Made by a program: the position numbers and the translations under genes
The notes under the pieces: model-generated
Told to the model about the DNA's origin: nothing
Database searches by the model: none
Seen by the model: the letters and a program-made list of their open reading frames with translations, nothing else
Part shown: positions 28,648 to 38,009 of the stretch, one piece after another
Layout of the letters: every line of letters starts with the position of its first letter
Position numbering within the stretch: the first letter of the stretch is position 1
NCBI GenBank assembly: GCA_009746045.1
Contig: RPFO01000246.1
Location: forward strand, 1,430,295 to 1,470,294
From: Mesostigma viride
Lineage: Eukaryota > Streptophyta > Mesostigmatophyceae > Mesostigmatales > Mesostigmataceae
Direction of reading: 5' to 3'
Length of the DNA stretch: 40,000 nucleotides

Positions 28648-28677
<30 letters not shown>
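28605..28677 (+). mobile_element. (AAC)n-tailed mini-retroposon with 13-bp TSD, opposite orientation
   Basis: A 73-bp insert contains CTCTGCTGCCC, GGCGGCGTGGGACAC and (AAC)n. It is flanked by ACATAGTAATTGT at 28592-28604 and 28678-28690. It shares about 50 bp of body with the neighbouring insert, in inverted orientation. Together they look like one foldback until the separate duplications are noticed. Confidence 0.9.
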
Positions 28678-28680
<3 letters not shown>

Positions 28681-29454
28681 TAGTAATTGTCAATCATTTG
28701 GTAACCAGCTGGTCGATACGTGGTACCTCTTAACCTAACGATGTTCCTATTGGTTAACAAAAAATACCCATTGACCCGGAAAATTGTCAATTATTTATAG
28801 TAAATTTATAAGATGGTTCTCGCTTGGAGCTGTGGCAGCGGTCCGCAACTAGTCGCTGCTGACCTGGAGCTGACTTGTCATGATGATTGGCGCGCCGAAG
28901 TGAAAGTAAGATATGTACGTGGCAAAAGCAGGATTCCTGCCTCCAACAACATTATTTTGCTCGCCTTCTCAATTGACATTTGCTCGCCACTTTGATATAA
29001 CGCCAGGAACAGCGGAAAACTCGGAGACTTCTACGGTCATAGCTCGCCATGTCACACGTTGCAAGTTCGCATGCGCAAGTGCGCCAACGGCATTCCTCTG
29101 ACTCAATGCGTGCTGTGTCACCGTCACAGCAACCTGACCTGGCGTGGACGGAATTCCTCGCTCAAGCGTGACAAAACAGCTCGCGCCAAGCCACGCCCCA
29201 CAGGCCTTGCCAGAGCAGAAATTACGGACCAATTTGCGCGGATCGATCGAAAAGACGTCAGGTCGAGCTCCTTGCGCGTTTTTCCGTCGCAATCGCTTCA
29301 AGCCTGTGTTTCCGGGGCACAATACAGGTGCTTCGGCTTCCAGGCTCTTCATGAAGCTGCTTGTCGGACGCCTTTGCCTGCGGGCGTTTCTCGCAAGCAG
29401 TTGCTGAGCTTCTCCCTTTCATTTCCGCGTTTAGTGTCGCCAGCTTTGTAAAAC

Positions 29455-31385
29455 ATGGGCTACTCTAAAGCCGCATCAATGCCCGGGAAGTTTCACGGAG
29501 ACCTTTCCAGTATCCCCGTTTTTCCGTCAGGTGTTAGAAATATGCCCTCAACGTGCGTCCTTCGCACAGAGGGTGGCATGGCAGTAGCAGAATCTGCTTA
29601 CAGGACGTGGAAGGTGAGGATTGATCAGCTCAAGGAAATGGGGACGATCTTTGAACCACTAGGGTCGCTGTTTTTTTTTTTTTTTTTTTTGTTGTTGTTG
29701 AGCATTCCTTGCATGACCCTCTAAAGCTGAACGGCTGCGCTCATATGGCCATGTTGCCTCCTGCGCGGTCAATTGCAGAGGGAGCATCCCTCGGCTTTAG
29801 AGGATTTCGACCAGATTTTTTCGCGCACAATAGGCAGGCAACTCGCGGTGTTTCTGGACTATGATGGCACACTTTCTCCCATTGTGGAAAATCCAGACAT
29901 GGCTTTCATGTCAGACGAGGTAAGTCATCACATTAGCTGTTGACACCTAAAATGTTTGCTTTTTTTCTATTTTTCTTGTTTTCTCTTTCGCTGTTTTTCT
30001 TGCGCTTAGCTCTTGCATTAATTAAAAAACGTATAATGAATGCCTTTGTCGTGCACCCCACGTAATGGACTGGCAGATGAGGTCGGCTGTCAGACAAGTG
30101 GCATCACAGTTCCCCACTGCAATTGTCAGTGGAAGAGGACGCGAGAAAGTTGCAAACTTTGTGCAATTGGAGGAGCTCTTTTATGCCGGAAGTCATGGGA
30201 TGGACATCGCTGGCCCGTTGCCCGAGACAGTGTCTCTTTGGAATCAAGTGAGTTTTTGCTCTATCACTGGGACTGGATAGCCGCCGTGTGCTCTAGGGGC
30301 ACTGTGTAAATTACTGGCTACGTAGGCTGGATGTTAGCACCTTTGTTTAATTTCGAAGGGGGTGGAAGCATGTAGGCGTTGATGTCTGCCCTGTCCAGCA
30401 AATCGCTACCTCTACAAATGCTTTTTCTATTGTTGTAATGCTTTTTCTATTTTTCTGTCTGTCTGGCATGGTAATAGGTAGATGAGATGCTGGTTATCGT
30501 GTTAGTTCAATTGTTTGCTATGGATAGTGGCATTCACTGGCAGCGTTTTTTTCAGGGGGAGGTTTAACATGTTACATGCCCCTTGTGCTCCTTGCGTTCC
30601 ACGTTGGCCAGATGCCCAGCATGGGCCCAGCCGTGCGCTTCCAGCCCGCGCTCGAGTACGCAGCAATTGCCGACTCGGCCTGCTCACACTTGCGGTCGCG
30701 GCTGCGCCACATCCCCGGCGCGTACGTGGAGCACAACGTCTACTGCCTGTCGGTGCACTTGCGCCAGGTGGACCCGCGCTACTGGGAGGAGATGAGGCAG
30801 GCGGTCGCCGATGTGATCGCCGCGTCCGATGGCGTGCTGCGGGGGATGACCGGACGCAAGGTGCTAGAGGTGCGCCCAAACATCTCGTGGAACAAGGGCA
30901 TGGCGCTCGAGTTCCTGCTGGAGTCCTCAGGGCTGTCGTCCAGGGACGACGTCACCTGCATCTACCTGGGGGATGACCGCACGGACGAGGATGCGTTCCG
31001 TGTCTTGGCAGACAAGGGGTACGGCTTCGGCGTGCTTGTGTCCTCGGTGCCAAAGGACACGTGCGCAAAGTACTCGCTGCGGGACCCTGCGGAGGTGTGC
31101 AGGTTTCTTAAGCGTTTGGGCGGCACAAAGGAGCTGCCACCTGCCGTTCCGGCTTGCTTGCCTTCATGGACGGCAGGCTTTTTGGAAGAGGGAGAGGAAG
31201 GTCCGCAAGATGGCTCAGCCAACCACGTAAAGGATGACACGGCTTGCGTGAAGAATGGGAAGCTCTTACCAGCAGCTAACTTGGGGGCGATGGGTGCCAG
31301 GAAGAGTCACCTGGGACGTGGTCGTTTGAAAGGAATACAATCATCCATAAGTTGTCCCTGCCAGATGGTGTGCCTAGCTAATTAA
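29455..31385 (+). CDS. TPP: Trehalose-6-phosphate phosphatase (plant type, HAD family)
   Basis: Four exons, all phase 0 and GT-AG: 29455-29613, 29779-29919, 30077-30247 and 30612-31385, giving 414 residues. The enzyme removes phosphate from trehalose 6-phosphate to give trehalose. HAD motif I is [12 protein letters not shown] in exon 2, where the two Asp are nucleophile and acid/base. Motif II lies in T-A-I-V-S-G-R-G in exon 3. Motif IV is the acidic [12 protein letters not shown] in exon 4. E-H-P-S-A-L just before motif I, G-S-H-G-M-D-I and G-R-K-V-L-E-V-R-P match plant TPPs. There is no synthase (GT20) domain. The N-terminus is short without a clear transit peptide. About 75 extra, polar residues follow the usual end (F-L-K-R-L). 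Intron 1 carries a run of about 22 T followed by GTTGTTGTTG. Confidence 0.96.
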
Positions 31386-32543
31386 GCCTTTTTTTTGGCA
31401 CCACAGAGTTGCTACAGCACAGAATAACGCTGAAGGAAGGGAAAAGAACTGTGGGTGGGTGTTGAAGTTTGCGTGATGAGCTTGAGTATGAATTCTTTTA
31501 TCCGGGGGTGTACCGCTGCCGGTATATCCTGATGGTGACAGCTGGGCTGATTTTGGAGCAGTAGTGTCTTACATCAACGTCATCCATGTCAGGACGAGGC
31601 GGACTGCCATGGTGACCAAGCAGCTGAAATATCTGCATACATGATTTGAGTGCAGTTAACTTTGGACATCCGTGTGCAAGCCTACATCTGGCAATGCGTC
31701 TGGCTGAGAAAGAAACTGATAAAAGCATACACAAGAGATTGCCGTTGTGGGACTTCATGTGCCAGGTCCAAATGGCTGTCCGTATGGGACTGTGAAGTAC
31801 TTGACTACACCCTGGATGTACTGACATGACTTGTCAACGAGGCGTGAATGGTGGACCCCATTTGGGGGCATGTTTGTTGTAGGCATGCTTGGTTAAGCTT
31901 GAGAACAAAGCTTTTGATGGCTTGGAAATTGGTTTGTAAATGTTTTTTTTTTGTTTTGTTTAATCCCACATAAAATGCTCATGTTGTGGGAGGGTTGGGG
32001 TTTTTTAATCACCATGTAGAATGTTTGGTCCACCATCTTGTGCAGGTATACCAGGGTACCTTGTATACATCAATAAGACAGCCATGCAGCTGGCGCAGGC
32101 CGGAAATCTGGATCTGCATGCATAGCCTACTTGGTATATTACATATGGTTTATATGCAATTCATATCTGCGACTCCAGATCGACCTGGGCGAGTGAGTCG
32201 CACCACTTGCCCTCGCGTATGAAGTAAGTAAGTACGTGCGTGTCATACGCAAAGGCTTGCCACGGAGTACTATGCTAATCTCATTAGAAAAAATAATTAC
32301 ACAAAAGTTTAAACAAATATCGTCTGCATCATTCCCCAACCATTGAGCACTAGATGGGGATGTAATCCTCATCCGAGCTGTCCTCTACTGTAATGGCAGA
32401 CGGGGCGGTAGTGTAGCGCGCGGCTCTCCGGCCTCAGGCCGGGCGCCAATACTGACCTCCACCTGCGGACTTCTACCCTGGCTAGCAACGTATGAAGTAT
32501 CCGCGTAGAAAAGTACCTCATCGGGTACTCCGTGCAGGCATGC
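31386..32543. other. Intergenic downstream of phosphatase
   Basis: Nothing supported beyond the 3' UTR of the phosphatase. It contains a T-rich tract near 31940-31962. Short open frames show no motif. Confidence 0.5.
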
Positions 32544-32554
32544 CTTGAGTGCAT

Positions 32555-34696
32555 TAATTAATTAATTAGGAACATAACTCCGTTGGGAGTATATGTAGCA
32601 CATAGCCCTTGAGAAGGGGCATATGGCCTATATAATACATTCTAAGCTACTTCCTGCAAGGGTGGAAATGTAAACGACACTTGCTCTAGGTGCACCAAGG
32701 ACACCTGCACGTACCCCCCAGAGTCTCAAGCAACACCCATTTAAGGGGAGCCTGTCATGGGGGGGGAAGATCAGCATGGCTATACAAAAGCTAAGGCATG
32801 GCTTCTCAGCAGAGAGTGGCTCTCTGCATAGTCACAGCATAACTAAATTATAATAAAGCTAGGCATCATCTGGTGTGTGGCGCGTCATGATGGGCACACA
32901 TGTACATGACTAATTAATGTTCATAAATCAGCTGGTATAGTGCCTGTAGTAGGCGTGCATGTACAAGGCCACGGTCTAACTATGCTACACTACTACTGCC
33001 GTATTCCCCTAAGCTGGGGCGTCTGGAGTCGCTGGGGCCGCGGTGGTCGCTGGGGTCGCGTGCCAGGGCTTGTGGCCGACGTAGATGGCCACCCCCTTCC
33101 AGTACACCGGCTGTCCCGCCTTGGTCTGCGCCGGAGGTGGAGGTAGGTCGGCCATAGCTCCCGTCGCCGTTGTTGCTGCGCCGGGGTCAGGTCGTCGTCC
33201 ACGGTGAAGGGACTGTTCTCGAGCCGCTTGCGGCGTCGGAGAAACGAAATCTTGTCCGCTGGGCTCTAAAAGATGAGAAGAAGCGGGGGCGCCCCTGCCT
33301 TACCCCGCGCGCGGGGAAGGCGGTGGGCGGCCAGCTTAATCTCACCAAGAAGGACCATGCGAGCAAGGATTTTGTTCTCAAACGCACGTGCAAGCTTCCC
33401 GGAATTCTCACCTTCCATGTCAAAGTTCTTGAGTATGGCGTTAAGGCTGCGCTTGGCGAGCTCGGCCTCCTTGCGGAGGTCGAGCTTCTGCTGCTGGAGC
33501 TGTGCCGCAATGGCCGGAGGTGGTGGAGGTGGTGTGGTGCTTAAGCATGTCCGCCCAGGTCTGCCGGGGTGGGAGGAGCATCGCCGACCGGGCCAGCGCC
33601 GGAGGGCTGGCTTGGCGGCAATGTCCCGTTCACCGCCTGGGCGGTGAGGCCTGCGGTGTTTTGCAGGACCTCGATGGCGATGGCTTTGTCCTGGAGGCGC
33701 TGGCCGGTCGATGTGGCGCGGAGCTGGGCGGTGATGGCGGCGGAGGAGGGGATGGTGGCGGTGGAGGAGGCGAGGACGGTGGAGGTGGCGGTGGAGATGG
33801 TGGAGAGGAGGGGGAGCTCGGCACTCAGCGTGCCGCCCATGGCCGCCACATCTGCAGCGATGGGGGGCACGTGCTGCTCGAGGGCCAAATAAATGACGGA
33901 GTGAGCGGATGGAGGATTCGTGGTGGTGAGGGGCTTGGGGGGCCAAAGCTCCTCTATGGAGCGTCCAAGGAGGGAAAAGAGGGCGTATTGCTGGAGGTGG
34001 GGGCGGCGGAGTTGGGGGATATGGGGGTCGAAAGTGTAGGTGCGCCTCTGGAAAGCATCGAAGAGGCGACCCTGGATGAAGAGCTGCTTGCACAGTTCAA
34101 GAAGCGAGGCGTGCGATCCAAAAAACACGCAGGCCAGGATGCGATCGTGGCTGGGCTTGTCAAAAAAGCCGGGCTGGCTGGCGTCAAAGTTGTACTCCTC
34201 CCAAGTCGGCTCCGACGGCAGGGCGACTGCGCTTGGGTTCAGGCGACGCTGCGGGCGAGGTAAGCCCGGGGGCCTGGGCGATCACTAGGGCTTGGCTAGT
34301 GGCGCCGCTGCCTTCTGGGCCGGTAGCCGGCGATGCTGCAGCCGGAGCTGCAGACGTATTTTCAGGGCCTAGCGCAGCCGCCAGGCTGCGTTGCGCGGAG
34401 GAGCATTTTCTCGCCATAATAGTGCGTAATGGCGTCGGGAAAATATATCAGCGTATGCGTCTTAGAAAGACGCCGTTGTGCTTTGCGTAATATATATAGC
34501 TGCAGGCTCAGTGGTCACAATACTGCGTTACAGCTGTAACCGATGGTAGTAGCAGATGCGCCTAGAAAAAAGACGCATCGGTTGCAAGTGATCTGACTGC
34601 ATTTGGGGCTCAGACGCAAAAGTTCTGAGCTCCGCCGTCAGCCATATGTCCGCTCGTGGCTCACGGCTCGTGGCTCGTGGCTCGTGGCTCGTGGCT
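32555..34696 (-). mobile_element. ORF1-only non-LTR element, full length with TSD (copy B)
   Basis: A 2,142-bp insert is bounded by the 11-bp direct repeat CTTGAGTGCAT (32544-32554 and 34697-34707). On the minus strand it begins with a GAGCCAC heptamer repeat (34696-34655). It continues with a leader with a GATGCGTC/GGCGCATC hairpin, one ORF1-type reading frame and a 3' UTR of about 400 bp. It ends in a (TTAA)n tail. There is no reverse transcriptase or endonuclease sequence between the ORF and the tail. The complete ends show that the element lacks ORF2 by structure, not by truncation. Confidence 0.85.
32993..34417 (-). pseudogene. L1-ORF1p-like protein of copy B, frame-broken
   Basis: The ATG at 34417 begins a Ser/Ala/Pro-rich N-terminus sharing Q-R-S-L-A-A-A-L-G-x-E-N-T-S and S-P-E-P-K-R-S-R with copies A and C. 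The frame then changes near 34180, 33560 and 33260. Later pieces encode E-Q-H-V-P-P-I-A-A-D-V-A-A, a coiled-coil-like stretch (A-A-Q-L-Q-Q-Q-K-L-D-L-R-K-E-A-E-L), then P-P-L-L-L-I-F and D-D-D-L-T-P-A-Q-Q-Q-R-R-R-E-L-W-P. The coiled coil followed by an RRM-like strand and the D-D-L-T...R-R...W motif corresponds to the L1 ORF1p (Transposase_22) layout, which binds RNA as a trimer. As annotated it cannot be translated in one frame. Confidence 0.7.
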
Positions 34697-34707
34697 CTTG
34701 AGTGCAT

Positions 34708-37152
34708 GTTCACGCACTTACTTACTACCTCATGTCAACCATTTTGTCATGCAGGTCATTATTCAGGAGTTGGAACTGTTCAGCTCATTCAGCCCTGTTG
34801 GGCTCGATATCAGGTATATTTTGATCGAACCTGGGAGTGTACTTTCCTTGCTTGTCTTATAGTTGGAAGCTAGCTAGCCAGATCATGGAAAACATGCACT
34901 TCAATGTCTCTTTCATGCATGATATGGATGTAAACACAACTGAATTCCAAGGTGCATATATCTTCAGTTTTGCATTCATGGGCCGCTGTACGAATGCATG
35001 TGCGCAGAGCATAGAGTGAACCCTCGAACTGTCATGTGATTCAGAAGGCAGGCCACATGTGCAGAACTTTAAATACTATAGCTAGCTAGCTCAAGAGGAA
35101 ACTTCGCTTCAAGAGCAACCAGATCAGGATTGATTGACCCGCTGCTGGAACCCTCGCTCAAGGCAGCCCTTGCGTGTGATCGAAGCCTATGTACACTCGT
35201 GCCCAAGACGCGGAGGCGCGGCCCAGTGCATCGCGGACGCCAAGAAGGCCCGCGCCGGCCATGAGGCCCGCCCAAACAAGGCAAGGCGCCGGACATGTGG
35301 TACGCACCACCTCGATATCATCGATCAAGTTACCGGCTCAGCGCCCGGCAGCGGCGCACCCCTGCATGTGGAGCACACGGGGGACTTAGTACGGTGCATG
35401 CGGCGCCACACGGTACACAACCAGCCATAGCCTTACCTTATTAGCCTTTGTACAGCCATGCATGCTACGTCAGGACTGGCTATGCTCAGATTACTTGCCC
35501 GCACTCCTTGTTATGATACATGCTCGTATGGGTCTTATTGCAGGTCCACAGAACTTGCCGGATCGTCTATCGTGTCCGATTGCATGCAGCTGTGGCATGC
35601 CTCTGGCATGAAGGAGAATGGCCGGGGTCTCTGCCCTTTCTAATTCCTGTTGTGCACACACATCAAGCACTTCGGTGCTCCGTGACTCCCCAACGGGGGC
35701 ACGAGTTTAATTTATTTATTAAGTAATGCGGCGCCTGTCAACCTTGACCGATGGTTGGCGGCCACAATGCTTCGCTGACAGGGGTGGCCTGCGCTCTGGC
35801 CCCCCCCGCTTCACCGGCCCAGACATGGCCGTCAGCTGCTAGTAGCATGTTGCTGGACACCCCCCGCCGGCCACCGGACGCCCTCCTCCGGGCCGCAGAC
35901 TACCAAGTCCTTGCCTTGAAGGAGGGTTGCGTGCCTCGCCACCAACGATCCGTAGTCCCCCCTAGCTTCACGTATTTAGAGATGTACTGGACGCCGCCCT
36001 TGCTCGCTTGCGGTACGATGCGGCGACCGCGGTCGGGGCCGACCACCTCTCGGCTGAGCTGCCGATGGCCTGCTGCCGGTGGGCCGCCGGGGAGCTAGCT
36101 TCTGCTGGCGTTCTGCAACCGTGTTCTGCTCTCCGATGCATGCTCGCCTCGCCCGCGCCCGCTGAGTTGTGCACAGACAGCCATCAGCATCATGCTGTAC
36201 ACGCTCTGCTGCTGACCCCGGTAGCTATCAGGGCCCCTGTCTCCATGCAGAGCGCTGCGCTGAAGACCTGTGTTCATGCGCATGATGCTGCACAGGCTCC
36301 GCGCCGCACTGGACTCGCACAGTGATTCCCAGATGTGGTTGCAACGTACACTGTCAAGGCGGTCCTTGTCGCGCGCCGGCTATGAGTAGTGGAGGAAGTG
36401 CGTCACCTAGCTCTGCTCTGATATATATGGGTTTCCGCTGCACCTTGTTTCAGTGATTGTTGACTACGTCATATGCGCAAGGCTTTAATTCGACACGGTC
36501 CTGACTGAGAGGCCCGGCCGGCCGGCCCTTTGGCTATCCTCAGTTGCTCTGGACCGCGTGCCCATACCATTATTCTAAGTGAGACAACTTATATTTATCG
36601 CTGCCATCATGATCCGCCGGCTGAATGAGGGTTCACAAGCAGCAGCGCGCACTGCAGAAGGAACTACCCCGCCATCCCCCCTTCACGAAGGGTGCATGGT
36701 AAGAATGTGCCCTATGTTCATTATTGTCGTGGACTACGTCATGCATGTGCACCAGGCACGTGCACGCTGTCGACCGCCATGCAGGGGTTAGAGCCTTCAT
36801 GGACGTTCAGTTGGACATCCGCATGCAACCGCAGTAGCGACCGGCCGGCGGCATTACGTACTGCTCGATCTGGGTATCGCTTGGCCGACTTGCTAAAAAT
36901 AAATGCGGATCGATAACACGCCCCTCGATGAATGCATCGAACAGCCCGAGCACATCCAGAACTGGTTGCGGACTGTCTGCATGGGCTTGGAGGCTCAGGC
37001 GGTGGGCAGGTGGAGATTATAGCGTCAAAACCGAGGCGCGATGGCACTTGGCGTGACTAGTCACGAGTCCCACTACCAGTTCTGCATCTTTTTCCATATC
37101 ACAAAGAGGACGGAGCCCCTCATGTCCTATTCTAGCTGCTCATTTAACGTGC
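34708..37152. other. Degenerate repeat-derived region, no supported gene
   Basis: A 27-bp segment, CACGGTACACAACCAGCCAT plus AGCCTTA, occurs at 35409-35435 and again at 37221-37247. In both places it follows an open frame ending T-V-H-N-Q-P-stop and precedes TTGTACAGCCATG. The GC-rich stretch 35750-36330 has short open frames, one with an F-T-Y-L-E-like peptide reminiscent of LINE ORF2 C-terminal regions, but it is too broken to call. Other parts show nothing recognisable. Confidence 0.4.
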
Positions 37153-37623
37153 CGCTAAGGCAGCCATGCCTAGAATGTTTGCCTAGCTGTACCAACACAC
37201 CTAGTCATGTGCCGCCCACGCACGGTACACAACCAGCCATAGCCTTAGCCTAGTCCTTGTACAGCCATGCTACGCCCTGGCTATGTTTAGCCAAGCCATG
37301 CCATAATGGGACCCCCATGGATGTTGCATTAAGAATTTAGCCATGCTATGCCATGCAGAGAGATGCTCTCTGTCGAGAAGCCATGTCCTAGCTCTTGTAT
37401 AGCCATGATGATCTTCCCCCCCCGTGCCAGGATCCCCCCCTTAGGCGGGTTGAACCTGAGACAGCATGGTGGTGCGGGTGCCCTGGTGCACCTAGAGCAC
37501 GGGTAGCTTACATTCCCACCCTTGCATGAAGTAGCCTAGGATGTATTAAAAGCCATATGCCCCTTCTCAGGGATATGTGCTACATTGACTCCCAACGGAG
37601 CGATGTTGATAATTAATTAATCA
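37153..37623 (+). mobile_element. 5'-truncated non-LTR copy sharing the ORF1-only 3' end (copy D)
   Basis: Roughly 37360-37600 matches the 3' UTR of copies B and C (GAGAAGCCATG, GTATAGCCATGATGATCTTC, CACCCTTGCATGAAGTAGCC, CTCCCAACGGAG). The copy ends in an AATTAATTAATCAATTTA tail. The 11-bp repeat ATTTAACGTGC at 37142-37152 and 37624-37634 is a probable target duplication. Part of it is A/T-rich and overlaps the tail, so the boundary is less certain than in copy B. Confidence 0.65.
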
Positions 37624-37634
37624 ATTTAACGTGC

Positions 37635-37847
37635 AGGCAGCCCGGCGTGTCGGATCGCTGGGCCCCTCCCACGTAATTGGACGTGCGGCTACCTGGTTGT
37701 GCGGCCCGCAGCCCTGCTGTTGGGCCTTGTGATCTGTCTAGATGGTTGGTGCGAGCCCAGTGCCCGACTAGCTGTAATCTACACTATTTGATAGTGCTAG
37801 TGATAAGTGGCATGCCCAAAAACAAATCATGACAAAATACAAAGGCA
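37635..37847. other. Spacer between retroelement copy D and microsatellite
   Basis: I see no gene, repeat or RNA in this short GC-rich to mixed stretch. Confidence 0.5.
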
Positions 37848-38001
37848 GTAGATAGATAGATAAATAGATCGATCGATCGATCGATCGATCGATAGATCAA
37901 TAGATCGATCGATAGATCGATCGATAGATCGATCGATAGATCGATCGATAGATCGATCGATAGATCGATCGATAGATCGATCGATAGATCGATAGATAGA
38001 T
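37848..38001. repeat. GATA/GATC microsatellite (GATAGATCGATC units)
   Basis: The sequence starts with GATA units and (GATC)n. It then settles into a 12-bp GATAGATCGATC higher-order repeat of about eight units, ending with GATA units. The minus-strand open frame here (S-I-D-R repeats) is just the repeat. Confidence 0.95.
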
Positions 38002-38009
38002 ACCGTACG

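Larger units (their letters stand above)
27417..29454. other. Head-to-head intergenic region between E3 ligase (-) and phosphatase (+)
   Basis: About 2 kb without a supported gene. It holds the promoters of two divergent genes and a palindrome at 28363-28405. It also holds two AAC-tailed retroposons at 28468-28677. Open frames at 27829-28287 and 29059-29451 have no recognised motif. Confidence 0.6.

Noticed and set aside
28455-28690. Single foldback transposon with AAC/GTT ends
   Set aside because: Each arm has its own 13-bp flanking duplication, so two separate insertions explain it better.
30502-30976. Minus- and plus-strand frames overlapping phosphatase exon 4
   Set aside because: They are out-of-frame shadows of the HAD-domain exon.
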